The notes beneath the pieces were generated by a model that was given only the letters and a program-made list of their open reading frames with translations, was not told the origin of the DNA and ran no database searches. Source: Euglena gracilis (taxonomy: Eukaryota > Euglenida > Euglenophyceae > Euglenales). Taken from it: a DNA stretch of 64,000 nt. Location of the stretch: NCBI GenBank assembly GCA_039621445.1, contig CP154956.1, positions 32,213,437 to 32,277,436 on the forward strand. The letters are read 5' to 3'. Position 1 is the first letter of the stretch, and each line of letters opens with the position of its first letter. Shown one piece after another: positions 10,544 through 19,407 of the stretch. Both the position numbers and the translations under genes were made by a program.

Positions 10544-12571
10544 CGCTTTTCAATTCCTTAGATTCCTTTTAAAGACAGCCTGTGGTTTCCAGTTTTGAGA
10601 GCTCGTCTTCCCGGATGTTTTAATTGATTGCACTGACCCTTCCTTCCGATGGACATGCATTTGAAGCACTTTTTTATTTGGGTGTCGGGAAAAATTGGGA
10701 GTCGGCCAACTCCGGCGACAAAGGCACCAAGCGGGACCCCTAACTGAACGCGCCAAAAACAACCAGACGGCAACGCCGGCGAACAAGGTGACGCCACGGG
10801 CTCCGCACTTCCCCATTCCGCACGCCTTTTTTGGGGGCGGAAACGGGGCAGAGAGTTGGCCCCTTTTTCGGAATTGCAATGTGCCCAAAAAAAAATGAAA
10901 GTTTTTAGTTTGGCGTGAAATAACCGTAATAATAGATCACTTGGGCTTCGCACTTCGGTTGGGTGAGATCCTGCTTGTTTGTGCCTTCTGTTTCTTCACG
11001 GTGTGTGCTTTGGCAGGGTGATTCTTTCTGTTTTTTCTTGCCGGAGTTGGCGGATCCGAATCGCCCTTTGGACCACAAGCAATCATGTTGACATCAATCA
11101 CATCCGAGAGTTTGTATTCTGCAGACGAGAGCGTTTATAACTAAGCCTGGGGACGTCTGTTTCTAGACCCCGGTGAAGTACGCGACTTGCTGAACACAAC
11201 ATTGATGGAGAAGCTTCAAGGCGTGCTGCAAGCCGGACAAACGTGGAATGGTGGAGGATGGACTTCGACGAAATTCGCCAGAGCCATACGAAGACTCACG
11301 GGGATAGCATTGGTCAGGGCAAACTTCGTGGACTACCGGAACAGCTTCTTGTACGGCTTCGTCTTGGTGGCCAACGTGGACATGGCCCTGGCGAGTTATC
11401 GGACAAGTGTGCGGATGTTGCGTTCCATCTCTCCGACGTCTGGGCGCAAGAACTCAACGGAGAAGCTGCGTCGGGAACGCGCCACGCCGCGAGGAGCGGC
11501 GGCGCGGGCGACGCCACAGACACAGAGGAAGAAGGAGACGCGGCGGAAGAGGAGGAGCGGTTGCCTTGGGAGGCACCGTCTCTGAAGCCGCCAGAGGACC
11601 TGGCCCTCTGTGTCCGAAATGCACACCAAGGAGAATGACTAGACATGAGGCATATCCTGACAGACGTACCGGTGTTTTCGGGAATGAAACAGAGGGCAGA
11701 AGACAACAATCACGGATGCGGATGGTCGTTCAATCCTTGACAAATGCATGAAGGGATCAACGTATGCTGAACGCCATGAGGCTGCTGGCCACATTGCACC
11801 CCAGTGTGCTGCAGCAGGAGGACACGTCTTATCACCAGCTGTGTCAATCGTACTTCCTCGAGGAAAACCGACAAGGGAGGAAGGGAAACAGACGGCGAAG
11901 CACAAAGACCTTGTGAGGCCATGCCTTGCTCGCCGGCGGTGTTGTGTGGATTGTTCTGGTGCGTTGGGTTAGGAGGTCCTGCTTAGTGCCGCCTCGCCGG
12001 AGTTGGCTGACGATGCTGCTCCGACTGGGCGACGTGGCTTCTTGCCCCTGGGGAGTGTCCCCCCCCCCTCTCTCCCCCCTTGGCCCCCACTCTCTGACCG
12101 AGGGCTTTTTACCACAAATTTTCTTTTACGGGTGGGGGGGTCGGGCTCACAAGGTCTTTGTGCTTCGCCCTCGGTGTCCCTTGCTCCCTTGTTGGTTTTC
12201 CTCGAGGGAGTACGAGACACCTCGGGCTCCGCACTTTGCCCTTGTGACGGGGGCCAGGGCACTTTCCAGGGCACTTTGGGCACCAAGTCGTTGATAGTGG
12301 GCTGTAAAAGCCTCCACCCCACTCCACTGGACAATTTCACAAACTTCTTGGGCAGAAAGGCCCAATTTTTTAGTAAACCAACCCCTGCCCCCCTGGTGGA
12401 GTGGGCCCCCCACACCTGGGGGGTACCCCATGTTTGGCCAAAAAGTATTTTGTGATGGAAGCAATGCTGTCTGCACTTATGGCCCTGAAGGGGGGTTTTA
12501 ATGAAATTTGAGGGGGCCCCCAGGTCTGTCGAATAAACGTGTAGCAGCCACATAGCACATCATTAAGTGAA
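10544..12571 (-). repeat. 2-kb direct repeat, copy 2 (3' part of the DIRS-like element)
   Basis: Second copy of the 1-2028 repeat. Here it is continuous on its right side with the rest of a DIRS-like element (12572 onward). Beyond the recombinase the stretch 10544-11900 has no supported gene. The short + strand frames at 11187-11638 exist in both copies only because the DNA is duplicated. Confidence 0.9.
11909..12011. repeat. Inverted terminal repeat of the DIRS-like element, left
   Basis: Reverse complement of 33026-33130, roughly 85-90% identical by eye (core GCCAACTCCGGCGA on the other strand). Identical unit at 1366-1468 in the first 2-kb copy. A diverged copy in the opposite orientation is at about 10698-10796 (and 155-253), and a fragment is near 58490-58522. 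Confidence 0.7.
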
Positions 12572-13280
12572 ATGAGCATATTTGGGGACACTGGGGAATG
12601 GACACAACCCTTTCCCACATATGGAATTTCTGTCCTTTACGTTTAATCTTGATGTAGAGTGCCCTACCCAACACACTGGTGGTTCGTTTGACTTGCGATA
12701 AGTCTGAGGATCGGTATAAACAGAGGATTCGTGAGCAAAAAATAAGTTGTGTACGAAATGTACAAATATTAGTGGGCATGGGCGCCTTTGCCAGCCCCAG
12801 GAGGATTGGGAGGGGGTCCCAAAATGCCCCATACTTCTCCAGGTTTTGGTTCCAAAGCCTCTTGTAGGGGGTTAACAGAGGGTGGAATCTCAGCCCACCA
12901 AACCCAGGAATCAAAAGCATAGCACTCACTGTAGGCATTACGGCTTGGGCCTTGGAAAACTGGAATAATTGAATTAGAGCGTCAGCCAGTTGGTCTGTGG
13001 TGCCTTCATGGGGGGGCACTCCCATGTGTTCCAAGATTACCCACAGAAGTACAAAAGCACTCTGATAACGTTTTAAGATGGGGTTTCTCCCCAGGAAAAC
13101 GTTAATGGTCTCAACCTGAACTTGTTTCCCCTCCAAAATTTGCCGGAGCAAATCATGCAAACCAGGGGCCACCTGGGGGGTGGCATTTGATCCCCCCTGC
13201 AGTTGGTGAACAAGCCCCTGTAGGGGGTGATTTTCAAGCAGGGGGTCCCTGGACCTTTCATTTTTATTAATTGGGGCCAC
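12150..13280 (-). pseudogene. Tyrosine recombinase of the DIRS-like element, frameshifted
   Basis: Integrase of the DIRS type, acting on circular cDNA. The N-terminal two-thirds are open from 13280 to about 12500, including a CRILCLYRSSDLS-type segment that carries the first catalytic Arg region, and RRKGQK-like basic residues near 12650. Then come HSTRG at 12392-12403 and the nucleophile Tyr (AHYQRL) at 12294-12296. At least three single-base frame changes fall in G/C runs between 12500 and 12300. One lost G near 12511 is private to this copy; the other changes are shared with copy 1. Confidence 0.75.
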
Positions 13281-13289
13281 CAGGTGGCT

Positions 13290-14696
13290 GAATCCCAGTA
13301 GGCGGTGACCATGAATTCCTTAGTCTGGTGAAACACTTTCAACCTGGGTAAAAATTGTTGAATTATTGACCAGGGGAGGGTTGCATACAGATCCTCCATG
13401 TTGTCCAGTGGACATTGTAATGCATTTACTGCTGTGGCATCCCAGTGGGGCCACCTGGCCATAGAATTGGGCATTTTTTTGTTGCCTGGGGAGGCAAATA
13501 AATATATTTCCAGACTTATAAAAATTTTGAACTGTTGTTTGAGCCATTGAAAAAGTTTGGGGTCTAAAGAATAATCCCCCTTGTCCATTTCCCATCTGCT
13601 GATGGGGTCTGCCAGGCATTCTTTTGAAGGTACCCAGTTGACTTGGATGTTTACTTGGTGCTCCACGCACCATTTGGAAAATGGTCTCAGCATTTTGTTG
13701 AAGGGGTCCTTTGTGCCCCCACCTTTTGTTAGGTAAAAGTAAATTTCCTGGTTGTCCACTGACAAGGAAACGGTTTCCCCAGGTTTACTCAAACTTTTCA
13801 CAGTGCTGATTGCTTCACTGAGCTCCTTTACATTGATGTGCAAAATGGAGGCTTTTCTCCAAACTTCCTGCACAATTTCTCCTGTGTGGATGTCAAGCCC
13901 CCTCCCCCCCAAGCTTGGGTGCTGCTGTCTGAGTGCGAGACTCTGGTTGCATTTTGGGGGAAGTGTCTGCCCCCGCAGGTGTCCAGCAGAATTTTTATTT
14001 CCCTTAATTGGGCTTTGATTTCCTGGGAAATGTGGTGTTTTGAGTCCCAGGGGGCTGTGGAATTTGTGGAAGGGCAGGGCCATTAGGTTGCATCTTATTT
14101 GGCCCAAAATTGCAGCCAATTGCCTTTTTGACATGTATTCTTTTTTCACATTTTTTCCCAGCTCCTTTTTTATGGTTTTGACTTTCTGGGTGGGCACCTG
14201 TAGCTTTCCTTCCTGGAAGTTTAGTTGAAAACCCAGATGGGTTACCACTTGTGTGGGCTGCAGGGTGGACTTTTTCACATTGATTTTGAACCCAGAATAC
14301 AGCAAATCTTTGACAACTGTTTTGAGGTGATTTTGTGAAATGTTTTGGGTGGGGGCTACCAGCAAAATGTCGTCCAGGTAAATAAACACTGGATGCCCCT
14401 TTTTCTCCACAGTTTTTTGAATGTTTTCATCACTGACATGAAAATTTGGGGCATTCCATTAGCCCAAAGCAGCCTGTTTGAAATTCCCAGGTCTGCCCCC
14501 CTACCTGATGCGTTAAAAATGGCCTGAGGCCTGGACTTACTGGAATATGAAAATAGGCATCCTTTAAGTCTATTTTTGCTGCCCAGTGGCCTTTTTCCAA
14601 AACGGGAAAAATGTGTTGGATATGATCCAACTTGAAGGGTTTTACTTTAAACTGCTGATTGATTTCTCTGCAGTCGCTGATCATTCTCCATTTGGC
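13290..14696 (-). pseudogene. DIRS-like reverse transcriptase (3' part), RNase H and Dam-like module
   Basis: RT is visible as DCREINQ near 14680, IDLKDAYFHIPV near 14575 and the catalytic YLDD (YLDDILL) near 14370, followed by THLGF near 14240. RNase H-like sequence follows (HINVKELSEAI near 13830; SVDNQEIYFYL near 13750; VPSKECLADPISR near 13620). A module with FASPGNKKMP and PW-S near 13490-13370 resembles the degenerate Dam-type methyltransferase segment between RNase H and YR in DIRS elements. A frame break lies near 14450. Upstream the gene resumes at 31539, beyond the LTR element. Confidence 0.75.
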
Positions 14697-14701
14697 TGTT
14701 C
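14697..14701. repeat. Target-site duplication, left copy (TGTTC)
   Basis: TGTTC immediately left of the left LTR. The same five bases follow the right LTR at 31534-31538. Five-base duplications are usual for Ty3/gypsy integrases. Confidence 0.85.
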
Positions 14702-15128
14702 AGTGTACGTCCAAAGCTTTCCCTTTTCCCCTTTTTGGGACTTTCTGTAAAAGCCTTTCGCTTTTGCCTTGGTGCGCAGCCTACTTATGGTAGGGAAAAG
14801 TCTTTGGAGCAACGAGAAGTGGTTTTCCCCCTTTCTTCCCAATCCCCCAAGAAGCAGAGCACAAAGCAAAGACTCAGAAGTTTCTTCTGAGATCAGGTTC
14901 GATTGTTCCGAGGGTTTTTCTCTCTGAAAAACCAATGGTCAAACTTTGGAAGAATGACAGTGAAGAATACCACCTGTTGGGGCAGGAGAGAAAAGTGCTG
15001 ACGTGTCCAGGGGCAGATCCCAGAAGGGTCTGCCACGACCTTACCAGCTGTGGATTTCCACAGTGGTGCGACCGTCACAGAACCCACTCTGCAGATATCC
15101 TACAGAGCTGGGACGTGCCTGGTACACA
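14702..15128 (-). repeat. 3' LTR of the chromodomain element
   Basis: Sense-strand ends TGTGTAC...GTACACT form an imperfect terminal inverted repeat. It matches 31108-31533, with about 16 differences including single-base indels. Confidence 0.9.
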
Positions 15129-15137
15129 TCCCCCTCC
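15129..15137 (-). promoter_or_regulatory. Polypurine tract (plus-strand primer)
   Basis: On the element's sense strand GGAGGGGGA directly abuts the start of the 3' LTR, where retroelements keep the RNase H-resistant primer for second-strand synthesis. Confidence 0.75.
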
Positions 15138-16025
15138 AAGGGCTACGCCCGATTTCCTTCATGGACCAGGGTTTCCCAGTCCAGTCAGGATATCTGACGC
15201 TGCCCCAGGTGGGGTTCACTTCTCCATTCGGTGTCTCTCCTTTCCGCACAGTGGCATCCACCCAAAGCCCAAAAACGCGCAAAAGGTTAGCCGCGTTTCG
15301 CGGTTACCTATTAGCCGTTTCGGCTTAGGTGGGGTGTGAAAAAGCCCACTGTGGGAAACGGGGCTTGGCAGGTTTCCTGACAAAGTGTCCCATCCACCCA
15401 CTTTGGGTGTGCCAAAGGCACGCGGGGTTGGTCAAGCGATTCGCTGAAAACCCGAGGGGAGAGGTGTGGAAGGGGGGGGGGGCAGGCTCCTATCCTGGTC
15501 ATACCCGGATAGGGCTCCTAGGCGGTCATATCCGCACTAGGAAACAAAAGCCTACTTACAAAACCGACTGCCGGCGACAGCTTTGCGTGGGTGGGGGGAA
15601 AGTATGGAGGAGAGGGGGGCTGGCTTAGGCCAGAACAGAATTTTTGCTGTCTGGCAGTCTTAAGAGGCCTTAGGGCCGAAAAGTGACAAGTTGGCCTATT
15701 ATTACGGCGTGCGCGCTGTGTGCTGTGTGTCACTTAGCGGCTTGCCAGGTTTCCCGGCTGCCAAGGTCTTCACAGCAGTAGCTCCTTCACGACGCAATAA
15801 GAGGCGCTTACCTCTTGCAGAAAGTTTCCGTGCGCACGGTCACTTGACAGAGGGTTGGGGGGGGGGGGCTCTTGGATGCTTCCATCCAGAGCGCAGAGTG
15901 ACACAGACCCAGGTTCATCCCAGGGCTGTTTAGCGATTTCTGCTACCAGTGTATATATAGTATATGGGTGTCCAGACTCCATGAAGGCGCTTACCTTACA
16001 TGGGTCCGGTAATGCCGTTTCGGCA
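15138..16025 (-). other. 3' untranslated region of the LTR element with hairpins
   Basis: About 890 bp with no convincing gene. It contains perfect small hairpins: CCGCG-TTT-CGCGG (15291-15303), AGCCG-TTT-CGGCT (15313-15325) and AATGCCG-TTT-CGGCATT (16011-16027). It also has a G-rich tract (15471-15482) and a primer-binding-site-like sequence TCTGCTACCAGTGTA near 15939. Confidence 0.7.
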
Positions 16026-17094
16026 TTACATCCTTTCCAGCCGCCAATAATCATGGCGGGAGTCCAAGGGATCTTCCACAAGGACCATCTGGAATTGTGG
16101 TGGTGGTGGCCTATCTACGAGCCAGGTTTCTGGCGATTCGTATTCGAAATCAGGCGCCACCCAGTCCCGAACCCATCCTTCGTGGACTGTGTGCTTGGTT
16201 GCACTCGCTCTTTCCGCGAGGCACCATTGCAGCTTCTCCCAGAATTTCCTGGGCAGAGTGGCTGGCCAGATGAAGTGATTCATCCGTGGGTGATTGGCTG
16301 ACACCTGCGGGGCATTCCCCGGGTGGAAGTCAATCGGCATGTGATATGCGCATTCCGCGCGGACTGTATGGGGTCGTAATACGGCCCCAAGCCAGTCTTT
16401 CCAGGTCATCCCGTGGTCTTCGGGTGGCCATTGTGGCAGCCACCAGCGACCGTTTCGGTCCTGGGTTGTGAACAGGCGGAAAAATATCTTTTCCCTGTCC
16501 GCTGTCTCCCAGAGGTAAGGTAATCTTACCCCTGCCTCCTCAGCAGCGAGGCGTATCGCCCCACTGTCGATCTGCCACCCACAGGGCCATTCCCGTGTGG
16601 CGGTAGTCGTCCAGCTTGAGGTTGGAGTACTTGAAAAAATCCTTGTACTTTTTGTGCAAGGTGGAGTATTCCTCCAGTGGCTTCTGGGCACTTGGCACGA
16701 TTGTGCGTACTGCGCCTTCCGCAGTTTGCCAGAAGGTACCTCGAAGGCAATTGACGCAGAGTATCGGTACATTCGTACCGTCTCGCTCGGTGTAGCTAAA
16801 ATTGTGCTTGTGGGTCCAACTGTCCACGCACTTGGCGCATACCAAGGCGGCACAGTTGGGGATGTATACATCCTTGTGAAACGATTTCCGATCCACAGGG
16901 TTGCACACATGGACGAGGGGTAATCCCAGGTCAGGTGCACCGTTATACATCTTGTGGCAGACAGTGCAAAGCCACACAAAACGGTTTTCCGTTGTTTTGT
17001 CGATGAGGAATTCCTCACCGAAATATTGGGCCAAAACACGGGGGGATCTGGAATTGTAATAATTCCAGGTCACGTTCTGATCAAAGGACCATTT
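16026..17094 (-). pseudogene. Extra gene in env position, 3' third (CxxC-rich)
   Basis: This continues the env-position gene past an in-frame TGA at 17095-17097. One frame runs to 16540 and carries three CxxC pairs (WLCTVC, LVCAKC, ILCVNC), together like zinc ribbons. A frame change at a 4-G run near 16560 leads into the second frame, which is open to a TAA at 16026. The last part has many Trp residues (GRWWLPQWP, WKDWLGAV). I recognise no family. Coding character on both sides of the TGA and of the G-run supports one broken gene rather than two. Function unknown; nucleic-acid binding is only an inference from the Cys pairs. Confidence 0.5.
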
Positions 17095-19407
17095 TCAGCC
17101 CTGACAGAACAGTGGCTCAATCCACCGGTTGAGGCATTGCTGTGTCCTCAGTTCGTGGTCGATCATCATGTACCTGTTTTTCAGGTCATGACTCTCAGGA
17201 TCATCCTGATTGACCGCCTTCCAGTCGATGATAACTTCGTCTTCCGAAGGTGTCTCGGCTGGTGAGGCGCGGGATTTTCCCTGCCCCTTTGACGAAGGTT
17301 TCGGCTGTGAGGTTTTCCCATAGCCGGATGATGCGACGTGCGTGAATCCTTGTCCCGAGGTTGATCCTCGAGAAGAGGATGCAGCACTCTGGCCGCCAGC
17401 ACCACCACCGCCTTTCGGTGGGGGCTGCTCACCAGATTTCGGTGCGGGCTTACAAGGTGCGGCGCCCGGCTTTGATTTTGCCGGGTCCTTCGGACTTCCG
17501 GTTTCCGGAGCATCCGAGGGCCGCCGATCGGCGTCGCGCTTGCTTGCCCAGGTGCGTGGTGACGCTTGGGACGGGGGGCTTCTCCCCGACACCGAGCGTC
17601 GTTGACCTTCAGCAGGGGTTTCCCGAGCTGAGTGTCGTCCTACGCGTTCCTTCGCGGCTTCCGTGGGTTTCCCAGGTGTAGCCGTGGGTGATGGTGTAGA
17701 TGTAGGCTTGCCCTGTGCACTTCGCGCTGGTTGAGCCTGCGGTGGGGGCATGGACGTCCGCTCGGCCTGCTTTTCAGGAGGCGGTGTCCGTGTGCCTGGA
17801 TGCTTTGGTGCAGTGGCTATGGATGTGCGCTGAGGTGCGGGTTCATACCGTGCCTCGGCTGGCGCTACCGGTGCTGATACAGGTTCATCCCGTACCGGCA
17901 CGGTTGTTGTTGTCTCCACTGCCATTGCTGTCTGTTCGCCTTCCGTCCGTGTCGCTTCCGACACCGGCGGTGGCGCCGCCGCTGGGGGAGGTTCATCCTC
18001 CACCATGGCTGTTGTGTCATGTGTGTCTTCTGTCGGCTGGGCAGCTTCCGCCGCAGCCGTGGAAGAACTGGCCGCAGTGCCACGTGGAGTGACAACTGCG
18101 ATCAGGGACCGCAAACCACCAAGTACGCGTCCGCCCAGCGAGGTGTGCCGTTCCTCACCTGAAGTGGGCTCCTCGGCTGACTCCTCTGTTAACGGGGTTT
18201 CCCCGGGAACAGGGAGCTTGAGGCGTAATACCTCAGGCTTGTGGGGCACCGTCTCCGGCGGGTTTTCACGCGGAGGGGTCGGTCTGCCCGTCGTACCCAG
18301 TGAGGCTGGCGACAGTGGGACAGGCGTCCTTTCACCTGTCGGCGATCCTGGGCGCTGGGCAGTTTCTGCCACAGTGTCCAGCATCATGACCGATGGGCTA
18401 CGGCTTTCCCGTGCCGGGGGCTCCGCTGGCTGAGGTTCATCCTCAGCCATAGGGACCTCTTCCTCCTCCTCCTCCGCTTCCGGAGGGGAGTCCTCTGTGT
18501 GGAGTTGTGCTGCAGTACGCGGGTCTTTTCCGCTTCTGTAGCACCCTTGTGCATCTGACAGGCGGTAAAAGCTTATACTTTCTATTCTGTCAGATTTGGG
18601 GTATGGGTGCGGCCACGACGCTCTCACCCAGCTTCCGGGTGGAGGTTGCGGCTCGTCGTCGTCGATCAGGCAGAGGTCTTCCCACTGCTGTCGACAGTTC
18701 TCAGTCACGCCGTACTCTCCTAGTTCTTCCAGGAAAGCAGGCAACGGCAACGCATAACCAGGTACTTTTCCCTCGTGTGCGGCGAAAAACATCTGGAAAT
18801 CTTCCCACATCAGGATATTCCCGAATTGGGTATCCAGGTGCTCCTGGATGCCGATTTCGGCCTCTTCCCAGTCCGGTCGCAGGTTCATCCTGCGCTGGTC
18901 AGGGTCATTGGGTCTGGGCGCCACCTCGGTGTATCCCCGAGGTAACCACCTTCTGTGGACATCCACATCGGTGGTCATGTATTCCAGGAAATATATGCAG
19001 ACCTCCAGGACGTAGGTCATCCACGCCCTGTGCCAGTACTGCTGCAGCAGAAATATTTTCTGCCGGTGCTGTTTCAGCACCATTCGGCCTTGCGTTCCGA
19101 GATTGGGATTCCGACACTGATGCAGGAGAAATCTCCTTGTCAGCGGGCTGCCGGCATTCTCGGCAGTCGGAGGCGGTTTTCCGCGTTCTCCGAAACCCCA
19201 GAAGTCAACAATGTGAACTTCTTTGCAAAACTGGCATTCCAGTTTGTACCGCTGGGGGTACGCAAGGTCCACATCCAGTACCTTGAACAGTCTGCCATAC
19301 ATGCTGTCCAAGAATACTTGGAGGTTGCTCGTGAACATTACCGCAGCCTGCGCCTGGAGGCAGGCCTGGCAGGGGGTAATACTTCCACTGGATTCCCAGT
19401 GCTCCAA
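17095..19407 (-). CDS. Extra gene in env position, middle part (unknown)
   Basis: A 770-codon open frame. The N-terminal third is globular, with ITPCQAC and LECQFC pairs and Trp/Tyr-rich stretches (HRAWMTYVLEV, ILMWEDFQMFF). Then comes an acidic run (EEEEEE near 18460), followed by about 400 residues of Pro/Ser/Thr/Ala-rich disordered sequence and a short charged end before the TGA. It overlaps the upstream frame (21460-19205) by about 200 bp in another register, so the two parts probably form one protein through a frame change. No transmembrane segment, signal peptide or envelope-like feature is visible, so calling it env is not justified. Confidence 0.55.
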   Translation of the reverse strand: MEHWESSGSITPCQACLQAQAAVMFTSNLQVFLDSMYGRLFKVLDVDLAYPQRYKLECQFCKEVHIVDFWGFGERGKPPPTAENAGSPLTRRFLLHQCRNPNLGTQGRMVLKQHRQKIFLLQQYWHRAWMTYVLEVCIYFLEYMTTDVDVHRRWLPRGYTEVAPRPNDPDQRRMNLRPDWEEAEIGIQEHLDTQFGNILMWEDFQMFFAAHEGKVPGYALPLPAFLEELGEYGVTENCRQQWEDLCLIDDDEPQPPPGSWVRASWPHPYPKSDRIESISFYRLSDAQGCYRSGKDPRTAAQLHTEDSPPEAEEEEEEVPMAEDEPQPAEPPARESRSPSVMMLDTVAETAQRPGSPTGERTPVPLSPASLGTTGRPTPPRENPPETVPHKPEVLRLKLPVPGETPLTEESAEEPTSGEERHTSLGGRVLGGLRSLIAVVTPRGTAASSSTAAAEAAQPTEDTHDTTAMVEDEPPPAAAPPPVSEATRTEGEQTAMAVETTTTVPVRDEPVSAPVAPAEARYEPAPQRTSIATAPKHPGTRTPPPEKQAERTSMPPPQAQPARSAQGKPTSTPSPTATPGKPTEAAKERVGRHSARETPAEGQRRSVSGRSPPSQASPRTWASKRDADRRPSDAPETGSPKDPAKSKPGAAPCKPAPKSGEQPPPKGGGGAGGQSAASSSRGSTSGQGFTHVASSGYGKTSQPKPSSKGQGKSRASPAETPSEDEVIIDWKAVNQDDPESHDLKNRYMMIDHELRTQQCLNRWIEPLFCQG

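Noticed and set aside
4859-17097. TGA read as Trp (LINE GT-TGA-N and the TGA at 17095)
   Set aside because: Only two cases; TGA also serves as the natural end of the integrase gene (21623) and the recombinase relic. Mutation is simpler.
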